64,000 bases of DNA from positions 67,447,906 through 67,511,905 of the forward strand of contig NC_134707.1 in assembly GCF_043290135.1 (NCBI RefSeq), given 5' to 3'. Origin of the DNA: Rhipicephalus microplus (taxonomy: Eukaryota > Arthropoda > Arachnida > Ixodida > Ixodidae). Position 1 is the stretch's first letter. Every line of letters begins with the position of its first letter. The notes under the pieces were generated by a model that saw only the letters and a list, made by a program, of their open reading frames with translations, did not search any database and was not told the origin of the DNA. Below are positions 26,524-36,996 of the stretch, in pieces. A program made the translations under genes and the position numbers.

Positions 26524-29500
26524 CAGCCGCAGTTCCGGAGGCAAGAACTGCGTCGTCGTCGAACTTTCTAAGACCTCCTCTTTGTCCGTCCAACGAAATT
26601 GATGTGCTAGTAGAAGGTGTTGCTGTACGTGCACTTGTCGAAACAGGCGCCGTCGTTTCTGTAATTAGTGAAAAACTGTGTCGCGATTTGAGAAAAGTTA
26701 CAACGCCGCTTACGAATCTTGCTCTGCGTACAGCCACCTCCCATTTCATCGCGCCGACAGCTCAGTGCACAGCACGCGTTCTTATTCAAGATGTTTGGTA
26801 CGCCGTCAACTTTGTTGTTCTCCCACGTTCATCTTACGACGTGATACTAGGATGGGATTTCCTTTCTACCCATCAGGCCCTCGTCGACTGCGCTCGTGCT
26901 GAACTCACGTTGACGAATCCGTGCCTTGATATCGACCACCACAGTCCCTCGAAAGTGTTTGCCGCAGCTGACGTCCGCATCGCGCCGTTGTCCGCCGTCC
27001 TAGTGCCTGTGTTTTCCCCTGCTGCCACTAACTCGACGCTCCTGTTCCAACCAACTATAGCTAGTGTGCAACACCGAACCATCGTCCTCCCGTTTGCCGT
27101 CATCAACTTTTCCAATGGTTCGGCGGTACTTTATGCGTGCAACGTTTCTGCTTGCCCGTACATCCTGCTACGCGGTGAGTGTCTGGGAAGCCTCGAGACC
27201 TTAAAGTGTATTTTCGAAGACCCGATCTATCCAGACAAGCCATTTCTACCGACTTGTGCCATCACACCCGCAACTGACGCTAATGAACCTATGGATGTAT
27301 TCCGCAAGTCCATCGATTGTAACCTCACGCCTCGGCAGCAGAAACAGCTGATCAAGCTCCTACAGCGTTTTCGAGCCTCGTTTGACCACAATCAGCCTTC
27401 CTTAGGTCGAGCCTCATCTGTTGTACACCGTATAGATACCGGTCAAGAGACGCCATTACGGCAGCGTCCATATCGTGTGTCAACTACCGAACGCCGTGCC
27501 ATCAATGAACAGGTTGACGACATGCTGACACGTGGCATAATCGAACCGTCAAGCAGTCCCTGGGCCTCTCCAGTTGTGTTGGTGAAGAAGAAGGACGGAT
27601 CCATCAGGTTTTGCGTGGACTACCGGCGTCTCAACCGAATCACGCGCAAGGATGTCTATACGCTGCCACGCATTGACGATGCCTTGGACTGCCTACAGGG
27701 AGCCGAATTTTTCTCTTCTTTAGATCTCCGCTCTGGATACTGGCAGGTACCCATGGCAGAGGCCGATCGTGAAAAAACTGCTTTCATCACGCCCGACGGG
27801 CTTTACGAATTCACAGTGATGCCCTTCGGCCTCTGCAACGCGCCAGCTACTTTCGAGCGGATGATGGACTCTATCCTTCGAGGCCTCAAATGGAACGTTT
27901 GCCTTTGTTATTTAGATGATATTGTCGTCTTTTCAACTGATTTTGCAACCCATTTAACCCGCCTCGAGAAAGTCCTCGCGTGTATTTCTGCCGCGGGGCT
28001 GCAACTGAATCTGAAGAAGTGCAATTTCGCCGCTCGAAAGCTTACGATCCTTGGCCACGTGGTTTCAAAAGACGGCATTCTTCCTGACCCTGCCAAACTT
28101 ACAGCCGTTTCAGCGTTTCACAAACCGACCACCATGAAAGAGCTCCGAAGCTTCATAGGCCTTTGCTCTTACTTCCGGCGCTTCGTCCGCAATTTCGCGA
28201 CGATCATCGCTTCTTTGACCAAGCTCCTCGCCGGCTCCAGAGACCTTTCAGCCTGGTCTGCCACCTGTGACGACTCTTTCAATGAACTGCGCCGCCTCCT
28301 CACGTTGCCGCCTATTCTGCGACACTACGACCCATCGGCACCCACAGAGATCCACACCGACGCTAGTGGTGTCGGGCTAGGCGCTATTCTTGCACAGAAG
28401 AAAGACGGCTTCCAAGAGTACGTGGTTGCCTACGCAAGCCGAACTCTTAGCAAAGCCGAAAGCGACTATTCTGTCACTGAAAAGGAATGCCTCGCCATTA
28501 TTTGGGCGATAGAAAAATTTCGACCTTACTTGTACGGGCGCCCTTTTGACGTCGTGACTGACCACCACGCCCTCTGCTGGTTGTCGTCATTGAAGGATGC
28601 AAGCGGTCACCTCGCCCGATGGGCATTACGCCTCCAAGAATATAATATTCGCGTGGTCTATCGCTCCGGCCGGAAACATTCGGACGCAGACGCCCTATCT
28701 CGTTCGCCTCTACCCCCTGACCCGGACTGCTGCGAAAGTATAACCTGTGATGCCACTGCCGTCACCATTGCCGACATGCCATCTGAGCAACGCAAGGACC
28801 CTTGGGTTGCTTCGATTCTAGACATCCTGGCTGGGCGGACGGCTTCCCCCCCTTCTCGCACGTTGCGTCGGCAAGTGGAGCACTTCGCCACTCGCGACGA
28901 CGTGCTGTACCGACGCAACTACGCACCCGGTGGACGTCAGTGGCTACTCGTGATTCCACGTCATCTGCGATCCGAAATTTGTTCCACGTTTCATGACGAC
29001 CCCCAATGTGGCCACGCAGGTTTCCTGAAGACTTATTCTCGCATACGTCTCCGATATTACTGGCGTGGCATGTACCGTTTTATACGACAATACGTTCGGG
29101 CCTGCTCGACGTGCCAGAGACAAAAAACTCCTCCTTGTCACGCCAGCGGTACCTTGCTACCCTTACCATGCCCATCCCGACCATTCGACCGCGTCGGCAT
29201 TGATATCTATGGTCCCCTTCCCAACACTGCTGATGGTAACCGCTGGATCATAGTTGCCGTCGACCATCTCACGCGGTATGCCGAAACTTCATCCCTTCCC
29301 TCGTCTACAGCAAAAGACGTTGCGACTTTCGTTCTTCACAACATCGTATTACGTCATGGAGCACCTCGGGAGTTACTGAGCGATCGTGGTCGCGTATTCT
29401 CGTCAGACGTCATCACAGCATTGCTGCGTGAGTGCCACGTCGTTCACCGCACTACAAGCGCCTATCATCCCCAGACCAATGGAATGACAGAGCGCTTCAA

Positions 29501-30055
29501 CCGCACCCTTGGTGACATGCTGTCTATGTATATCTCGTCAGACCACTCCAATTGGGACCGAGTGCTCCCGTTTATCACGTTCGCTTATAATACCGCCGTT
29601 CAAAGCATTACTGGGTTTTCTCCTTTTTTCCTCCTTTACGGGCGCGAACCTTCTTGCACTATGGACACCATTCTTTCGTACAAACCTGACTCCTCAGAGT
29701 CCACGACTTTGTCCCAAGCCGCTACATACGCTGAAGAATGCCGCCAACTGGCAAGATCATTCACAACCCAAGACCAAGGACGCCAAAAGCACCACCATGA
29801 CGCATCAAATAACATTACTTCCTACGATCCAGGTTCACTCGTCTGGCTGCATGTCCCATCTGCTACACCTGGCCTTTCTACCAATTTGGTCCCCAAGTAT
29901 CACGGCCCATATCGTGTGCTACAAAAACATCACCGGTGAAATACTTCATCGAGCCACTGAAACCATCTTCTGACCAAAGTCGTCGTGGCCAGGAAATTGT
30001 CCACGTCTCGAGACTTAAGCCCTGCTACGACCCTCCCGTGTTTACTTGTCCATAG
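26515..30055 (+). pseudogene. pol of element B
   Basis: Open to 29939, then a frameshift in CAAAAACA, and the last ~38 codons run in another frame to TAG at 30053-30055. Protease: [15 protein letters not shown], with Glu in place of catalytic Asp. [45 protein letters not shown]. RNase [42 protein letters not shown]. Integrase: HHCC ([10 protein letters not shown] ... CSTCQRQK), core [29 protein letters not shown], and a GPYRVL C-terminal element. All but the protease Asp look intact. Confidence 0.9.
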
Positions 30056-30091
30056 GTCGCCAGGATGGCTCCTTATTTCGCGGGGAGTAAT

Positions 30092-30566
30092 TGTAATGAA
30101 TTAATGAATCTGAGTAACTGACGCTCTGCTGGCAACGAAGAAGACGATGATGATCGGTGGCTGCAGTAGTAGCTCGCGCACGCCGCTCGCCATTAGCACA
30201 GGGATGTATGCTCCACTGTGTTTGATTACATCAACGCAACTAAAAGATTACCATGCTAGACCTTTTCAGATCTTTATTTTATAATTCGTATATATGTCTT
30301 TAAAAAACAAAAGATGGTTTACCGCTTGCTCAGCACACATTTTTGTTTTTTGGTAGTATTATTTTGAGCTACTTTTTCAGATTGGCTTCATTTTCAGTTT
30401 AGTTTCATTTAAGTATCCTGCCGCCCGGTTCTTGGCCCATCCCCCTTTGTGGGTAAGCGCCACCATCAAAGGTCATCAGCATCAGCATCAGCCAGACCTG
30501 CCTGATAAAGGACATTTTGCCAAGCTACGTCTGAACCTTTCTCGACGTACAACACCTCTATTTTAA
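30092..30566 (+). repeat. 3' LTR of element B (interrupted)
   Basis: Two pieces, 30092-30197 and 30493-30566, align to the 180-bp 5' LTR with about two substitutions (AACTGACG for AACGGACG; CTGCCTG for CTGTCTG). A 295-bp insertion separates them. Confidence 0.85.
30198..30492 (+). mobile_element. 5'-truncated retroposon tail inside the B LTR
   Basis: Insert ends with TTGGCCCATCCCCCTTTGTG, GTAAGCGCCACC and an (ATCAGC)n tail. GGCCCA/GTGGG/CGCCAC-type endings with short tandem tails are typical of non-LTR retrotransposon 3' ends in arthropods. It carries no coding sequence. CATTAGC precedes it and CATCAGC ends it, so the target may have primed on a matching tail. The exact clade is not determined. 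Confidence 0.6.
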
Positions 30567-30584
30567 TATATATATATATATATA
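30567..30584. repeat. (TA)n microsatellite remnant
   Basis: Nine TA units directly after the 3' LTR of B; the continuation of the microsatellite at 25185-25256 split by B. Confidence 0.85.
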
Positions 30585-31680
30585 TGCCTCAAGATACGCA
30601 GAACAGCTCAAGCTTACACTCCGACACTTAAATTTAGAATCATAAGGAGATGATTTTCCACTGCACACCTTTATATTCGTCCAATTGCAATTCACAATAA
30701 CTGACAGGAGATTTATCTTGTATTCGACTAAATACTAAGTATTACCCTCGGCGCCTTTAAATATTTCCCTCAGGCTATGTTTTTGCCTGCTAACCCCTTT
30801 GTGAAGAGATTTGGAAACGCTGCTGTACCGATTCCAACTGGCTCTTGCGAATACACGAGGATACTTTTACAGAATTGGATGAACAAAAATATCTTACCAG
30901 TAGTCCGTTGGACACATACTAGTGTATGTGTGCTGTCGTTGTGTCATTACTGCGGCACTAAAGCCAGTTACAATAATTCACTATTCACCTAGACAGCTGA
31001 CTCTATTCTGGGAAGAAGCTTTTTACTGCTTGAGAAAGTGTAGACCAAGCCTAATGCATCATAAAATACCTTTGTATCTTCACACATTTGTAAAACCACT
31101 TTCAAACTGACAGCACCTTCTTTCATTGTACATTTCTTTTTTACTATAACAGTACTCTATAGAGCAACCAATGTAGGGAGTATAAAGCTCGCTCTCACAA
31201 AGTGTTCTCGGGAGTATGACACTAACTGCAAAATGTTTAGAGAATAAATACTACAGCAATACTACTTGAATACTATGTGGTATTTTGTGCTTAAATTTAG
31301 GAGGTATTGCTAAAACGTTTCGAAAAGAAGGACCATATCCTCAATGACAACGTACAAGACACAAAGCACGTACTATCGGTTGAATAAAAAATGTCAACAC
31401 CGGTTTGGGTGACTTTCCACATAATAAGGGCCGCCAGCGCCAGTCGGCGATCCCGAAGGCTCGAATCTAACTTCAATATCCCTAGGGTTCTTTCTAGGAT
31501 TATCTGTGCTTTCAGTCTCGGTCATCGAACAAGAATCTCGGTCTGATTGGCTCTTGGCATGACTGGCAAGTGGTAAGCGATGCTGCGTATATATGCGTGT
31601 TCCCAGTTACCAAATTAAACATTTTGGCAGTTATTTTCTGTGTTTGACCCACCTTTCTCTTTACGAAGTGTATTGGGCTT
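30585..31680. other. Unassigned DNA, possible solo LTR at 31391-31655
   Basis: No gene seen. The last ~260 bp (TGTCAACACCGG, a TATATATGCG box near 31590, ACCAAATTAAAC, then TTGACCC) have the look of an LTR promoter and 3'-end region, but no second copy exists in the window and the ends are not fixed. Confidence 0.3.
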
Positions 31681-31855
31681 GATGATGATGTGTGGTGCTT
31701 TATGGCGCAAGGACCAATTGATGGCCAAAGAGCGCCATTTCAGTGACTAGAGATGTGGACAATGGTATGGTGCGTGGCTGTATAGGGGCCTTAAAATTCC
31801 TAGCACTAATGCGGGTAAAAGCGTAAGTAATAAAATTGTGACAGTGGCGTGATAT

Positions 31856-32023
31856 TGCTACATACATATGGCATTTGGGAGACGATGCGTGTGTATGCAT
31901 GATGAAGAGGACGAAGAGTGGTCTCTGCTCGGTGTCTGGTCTACCGGTCACGCCACTCCTGCTGCTGGTTTGAAATATATTTCATCCACAGCCTCGTCGA
32001 TACGGCTTCTGTCTTTCGTAACA
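31856..32023 (+). repeat. 5' LTR of element G
   Basis: 168 bp, TGCTACAT to TCGTAACA. The matching 3' copy has the same central block (CCTCGTCGATAYGGCTTCT). Confidence 0.8.
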
Positions 32024-32163
32024 TATTTGGTGGAGGTGGAACGTTCTCCGTCTTCACCACGAAGCTTCGCAGTGGCCGCACCATCCATCCTCCAGCCGTG
32101 GCTTCTAATGATGACAGCTTGTCACCGCCATCAGATGGAGCGCCAGCTACTCCGTACCTTGCG

Positions 32164-33288
32164 ATGTCGCACCCCCGTGATCCCGGTATGTTCTCCGCCC
32201 AACCTGGCCTTGACGTCAACTACTGGCTCCGCATGTACGAGCGCGTTAGCCTGTCTCACCGATGGGATCCTACCATGATGCTCGCCAACGTAATCTTTTA
32301 CGTAGATGGCGCCCCGCGTGTATGGTTCGCCACTCATGAGGCCGAGCTCACCAGCTGGGACACCTTCAAGGAGCGACTACGTGATGTCATTGGGGACCCG
32401 TCCGGTCGACTAACAACCGTACGACAAGAACTCGCTACACGAGTACAGTCATCAACCGAGTAGTATGTCTCGTTCATACAGGACGTGCTCGCGTTGTGCC
32501 GCAAAGTGGAAAGAGCAAATGACCGAGAGCGACAACGTGAGCCATATACTCAAGGGCATCGCGGACGACGCTTTCAATTTGCTCGTCTAGAACAACGTCA
32601 CGACCGTCATCATCATAATTAAGGAATGCAGCCGCTTTTAAATGGCTAAAAACCACCGAGTTCGACCTCAATTTTCGCGGCTCCCTAAGACGGCTGTCAC
32701 GTCAACCTGTACCGATGTCGGTGCCGCACCACTCTTGCACGAGAATGTCACATGCATCGTTCGGCGAGAGCTATAGGCGGCCCGTCCGGCGCCATTTCAT
32801 GCACTTCCACTCGACCAAGGCACCGTGGAAACACCTCCAGCGGTGTCTGTTATTCAGGCAGTCGTGCGGCAAGAAATTGCAAACCTTGGTTTTGCGTCGC
32901 CTGCTTTGTCTCATGACCGAACTACAGACCGCTGCCAATAAATGCATTCCGCCACGACCCATACTCTCTGTCCAGATCATTCAATCCGACGAATTGAAGA
33001 ACAGCAGACGACAAGCCAATCTGCTTCCACTGTCAGCAAATTGGCTATGTCTCCCACTACTGCCGCAGCACTTTGGACGCCCCCCATTGGAGCCAATTTT
33101 CTCCTTCTCCTCAGTCATAAGCGGACCCCCGTCGGTATTTGCCCAGCCGGGAGTATCCTGCTTTCGATGCACCTCACAGCCGCTCTACTGCTCGTTCACC
33201 GTAACCGCAACGCCGCTGTTCTCCGTCACCCCAACTCCACCGCTATCCATTGCCGACTAACTATTGATCTTCCCAGATGGAAAACTAG
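32164..33288 (+). pseudogene. gag of element G
   Basis: ATG at 32164 (an earlier start is possible, since the frame is open upstream). Capsid: YWLRMYERVSLSHRWDP, FYVDGAPRVWFATHEAE, TSWDTFKERLRDVIGDP. A stop at 32461-32463 and later frame changes break it. The knuckle CFHCQQIGYVSHYC lies near 33022-33063 in another frame, with Tyr in place of the usual Gly. It ends at MEN-stop (33286-33288). Confidence 0.7.
33279..33288 (+). other. Probable -1 frameshift site, gag/pol of G
   Basis: GGAAAAC touching TAG. In the -1 frame the reading continues GKLDYAAPRG into the protease (LVDGLSLTAFIDT). Same layout as B and C. Confidence 0.5.
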
Positions 33289-36200
33289 ATTATGCAGCTC
33301 CTAGAGGTATTGCTGCATCAACTTCGACTGACCCAAATCCTCCGTTGACGCTACCTACTAATAAGAACTTGCTGGAAGTGCTTGTGGACGGTCTTTCTTT
33401 AACGGCTTTCATTGACACTTGAACTCAGGTGTCTATAATGAGTGCTCATCTCTGTCGCCGCCTCAAAAAAGTACTCACGCCTTCCACAACACAAGCAGTC
33501 TGTGTCGCCGATGGTGGAACTGTGGCCGTCATTGGAATGTGTACCGCTCGTATTAGCTTTGCCGGCCGCCATGTTTCTGTTTTATTTACCGTGCTCGACA
33601 ATTGCTCTCATAGCCTCATCTTCGGGATTGAATTCTTATTGACGCATTGTGCTCTGATTGACTTTTCTATCGGCACTCTCTGTTTAGAACTTCCTCTTCT
33701 AGATTCTCGCCCCGAGCTGCTGAAAAGCCTCTGTACCACAGACTTCAGTCGAATACCGCCAAAAGCCCTCAAACTTATTGAACTGGCAACAAGTTCACCC
33801 GTTGTTGACAGTGATTTTGTCGTCACACCTATTCCAGATGTTCTGCTGGTGAGCGACATCACTGTGCCACACTCCGTCGTAACCATGGCCTCTAACCCAA
33901 CATGTCTGCCCATTGTCAATTTTCGTTTCACGCAGCAAGTACAACCACACGGAATACAACCGCACGGACGTCCACCCTTAATAGACAGCCATTTCACCGC
34001 TTTTGCGGCTGAAGCATGCTCTGATCTTCTATATCGCCCGCAGGATGCTACATCCCTCGATGCGGCCTTACGCCCTGTGATCGACCAGAAACTCAAGCCT
34101 GAGAAATCCGACGCCCTATTCTGCCTTCTGGCTTCCTACCACGAGATATTTGACATCGACAGCAGTCCACTCTGTCAGACTTCCCTCTTGAAGCACCGCA
34201 TTAATACTGTTGATTCTCCTCCCATTAACCGCCGACAATACCGGGTGTCTGCCACAGAGCGTAACGTAATTGAAGAAGTCAACAAGATGCTAGCCAAAGG
34301 AATTATTGAACCCTCCTCGAGCCCTTGGGCATTTCCTGTTGTGCTCGTTAGAAAAAAAGTTGACACGTGGCGCTTCTGCGTCGATTACCGCCATCCTAAT
34401 CAAATCACGAAAAAGGACGTTTATCCTTTGCCCCGAATTGATGATGCCCTCGATTGTGTTCATGGCGCGCGATACTTTTCTTAAATCGACTTACGTTCTG
34501 GCTATTGGCAGATTGCGGTGGACGAGAAAGACCTAAAAAAGACGGCGTTTGTAACTCCCGACGGCCTATACAAATTCAAGGTGAGGCCGTTTGAGCTATG
34601 CAACGCCTTAGCCACGTTTGAGCGTATGATGGACTCGCTATTACAACGGTTCAAGTTGTCAACATGCCTGTGCTACCTGGATGATGTCCTTGTATAATCA
34701 CCTACATTTCAGACACACTTCCATCATTTGTCAGTGGTACTCGACATCTTCCGCACTGCTGGTCTTCAACTAAACTCGTCGAAATGTCACTTCGGCCGCT
34801 AGCAGATTACGGTGTTGGGCCGCCTTGTCGACGCATAGGTGTGCAGCCTGACCCGGAGAAAATTCGTGCCATAATGAGCTTTCCTGTACTCCAGTTTTTC
34901 AAGGACGTCCAAAGCTTTGTGGACTTTGTTTCTACTTTAGAAGGCTTCTGAGAGATTTTGCAACGATCGCTCGACAACTCACCGACTTTCTGAATAAAGA
35001 CGTGACTTTTACGTGGGGTTCCACCCAAGCTGCCGCTTTTTCTCACCACATCACCCTTCTCACGAATCCACCTATGTTGGCCCACTTTGACCCGTCCGCT
35101 CCAACAGAAGTCCGAACCGATGCGATTGATCACGGGATTGGAGCCGTCTTAGCCCAACGCCAGCGGGGACACGACCGAGTTATCGCCTACGCTATGCACC
35201 TACTCACAGCTGCCTAGCGCAACTATTCAATAACAGAGCGAGATTGCCTTCCTCTTGCTTGGGCAGTCACGAAGTTCCGCCCATATTTATATGGCGCGAA
35301 TTTCTCTGTAATAACGGACCACCATGCACTATGTTGGCTTTCGTCACTGAAGCATCCTACTGGTCGGCTCAGGCACTGGGCTCCGCGACTGGAAGAGTAT
35401 ACCTACATGGTGACGCACAAGTCCGGACCCCTACATAAGGACGCAGACTGCCTGTCCGGCTATCCGGTTGCTGAGTCGAGCACTATACCTGACACCGACG
35501 CCGAGCCTCGCGTCTTTTCCGTTTCGCAAATAATATGCATCGATGACGAGCAGCGCCATTATGCGTCCTTGCGGCCTATGTTTGAACGCCTCGAATCACC
35601 ATCTTCCAATCAGTCCCATCGCTCATTTATGCTCCACGATGGTGTATTACACCGCCAAAATTTTGAGCCGGATGGACCGGCCCTGATGCTTGTCATTCCG
35701 CAACACCTTCGCTCGGAAGTTCTACATAAACTTCATGACCTCCCGACTGCTGGTCACCTTGGTGTGTCGCGCACTTACGACCGAAAACGCCGACACTTCT
35801 TTTGGCCAGGGCTTGCGTGGTCAGTCTGAAGATACGGCGCAACTTGTGAGAAATGCCAGCGCCACAAAGCACCATCGACACGTCCCGCCGGATGCCTTCA
35901 ACGACTTGACATTCCCTCGGAACTATTCTTTCGCGTTGGCTTAGACCTACTTGGCCCTGTTCCCTGTCTTCCTCGGGTAACAAATGGATAGCTGTGGCCA
36001 CCGACTACGCCATGCGCTATGCCATCACACGAGCTCTTCCCACAAGCTGCGCCACAGATGTCGCCTACTTCCTCCTCAAGGACGTCATTTTGCAACACGG
36101 AACACCATGACAGCTGCTTACAGACTGTGGCCGCACTTTTTGTCGACGGTCATAGCCGACATCTTGAAGTCCTGTCAAACGAGAAACAAGCTGGCTACGT

Positions 36201-36775
36201 CGTACCACCCGCAAACTAATGAACTCACGGAACGTCTAAATTGAACTCTTATAGACATGCTCGCTAAGTATGTTTCTACCAACCACACCGACTGGGATCT
36301 CGATTTGCCGTGCGTTACATTTGCCTACAATTCTCGCCATGACACTGCCGCTTACTCTCAATTTTTTCTGTTGTTCGGCCGAGAACCTACATTATCCCTA
36401 GATAAAGTCATTCCGTCTACCGTGACAACGACCAGCGAATATGCCCTTGACGCTATCACTCGGGCTGCTCACGCACGCGAATTCGCCCGCACTCGCTTTC
36501 TGGCTTCTCAAGAAAACCACAGGTGTTTGTGGGATCAACAGCACCGTGAATTGCACTTCTTACCCGGTTCATTATTGCTGCTGTGGTCTCCGACCCGTCA
36601 AGTCGGCTTGTCGAAAAAACTTCTTTCCCGCTACACAGGTACATATCGAGTCATTCGTCAAGGTACTCCTGCGACATACGAAATATCCCCTGCTGCCTCA
36701 TCGTCTTCAGCTGTCCCACAGAACACTGATATCGTACATTGTGGCACGCTTGAAGCCTTCCCACTCTTCTGCTGA
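33280..36775 (+). pseudogene. pol of element G
   Basis: Protease: AFIDT then TGA in place of the Gly codon (33420-33422), followed by [35 protein letters not shown], a stop at 34483-34485, [12 protein letters not shown] and CYLDDVLV. RNase H: VRTDAIDHGIGAVLAQ. Integrase zinc domain GHLGVSRTYD near 35755, a broken core near 35940-36240, and an intact C-terminal part (36257-36775: DWDLDLPCVTFAYNSRHDT, GTYRVIRQ). More than six disabling changes. Confidence 0.8.
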
Positions 36776-36823
36776 CGTTGACATCTAGATGCGCCGAGAC
36801 GGCGCTTCTGCCGCCGGGAATTA

Positions 36824-36992
36824 TGCTACATGCATATGACAATTTGTGGAACGATGCGCGTGTGTGCCTGATGAAGAAGACGAAAAGTGGTCTCCGCTCT
36901 GTGTCTGGTCTATCGGTCACGCCACTGCTGCTGCTGGTGAGAAATATATATCATCCACAGCCTCGTCGATATGGCTTCTCTCTTCCGTATAA
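36824..36992 (+). repeat. 3' LTR of element G
   Basis: Partner of 31856-32023 with many substitutions; its end is altered (CGTATAA for CGTAACA). Followed by ATAT, matching the bases before the 5' LTR. Confidence 0.75.
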
Positions 36993-36996
36993 ATAT

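Larger units (their letters stand above)
25257..30566 (+). mobile_element. Element B: near-complete Ty3/Gypsy retrotransposon
   Basis: LTRs of 180 bp (25257-25436; 30092-30566 once a 295-bp insertion is removed) begin TGTAATG and differ at about two positions by eye, so insertion was fairly recent. Order: gag, protease, RT, RNase H, integrase. A tRNA-Ala-like primer site (25438-25454, TGCTGGAGGAGCCGGGG) and a purine tract (GCGGGGAG before 30092) are present. Gag has a frameshift near 26150, the protease Asp is changed to Glu, and there is another frameshift near 29925, so this copy is unlikely to be autonomous. Confidence 0.9.
31856..36992 (+). mobile_element. Element G: decayed Ty3/Gypsy in the LINE F 3' UTR
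   Basis: LTRs 31856-32023 (168 bp) and 36824-36992 (169 bp) begin TGCTACAT, with target duplication ATAT (31852-31855; 36993-36996). The 5' LTR is followed by the primer site TGGTGGAGGTGG (32028-32039). Order gag, protease, RT, RNase H, integrase. There are many stops and frameshifts, and the LTRs differ at many positions, so it is an old insertion into an already inserted LINE. Confidence 0.85.
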
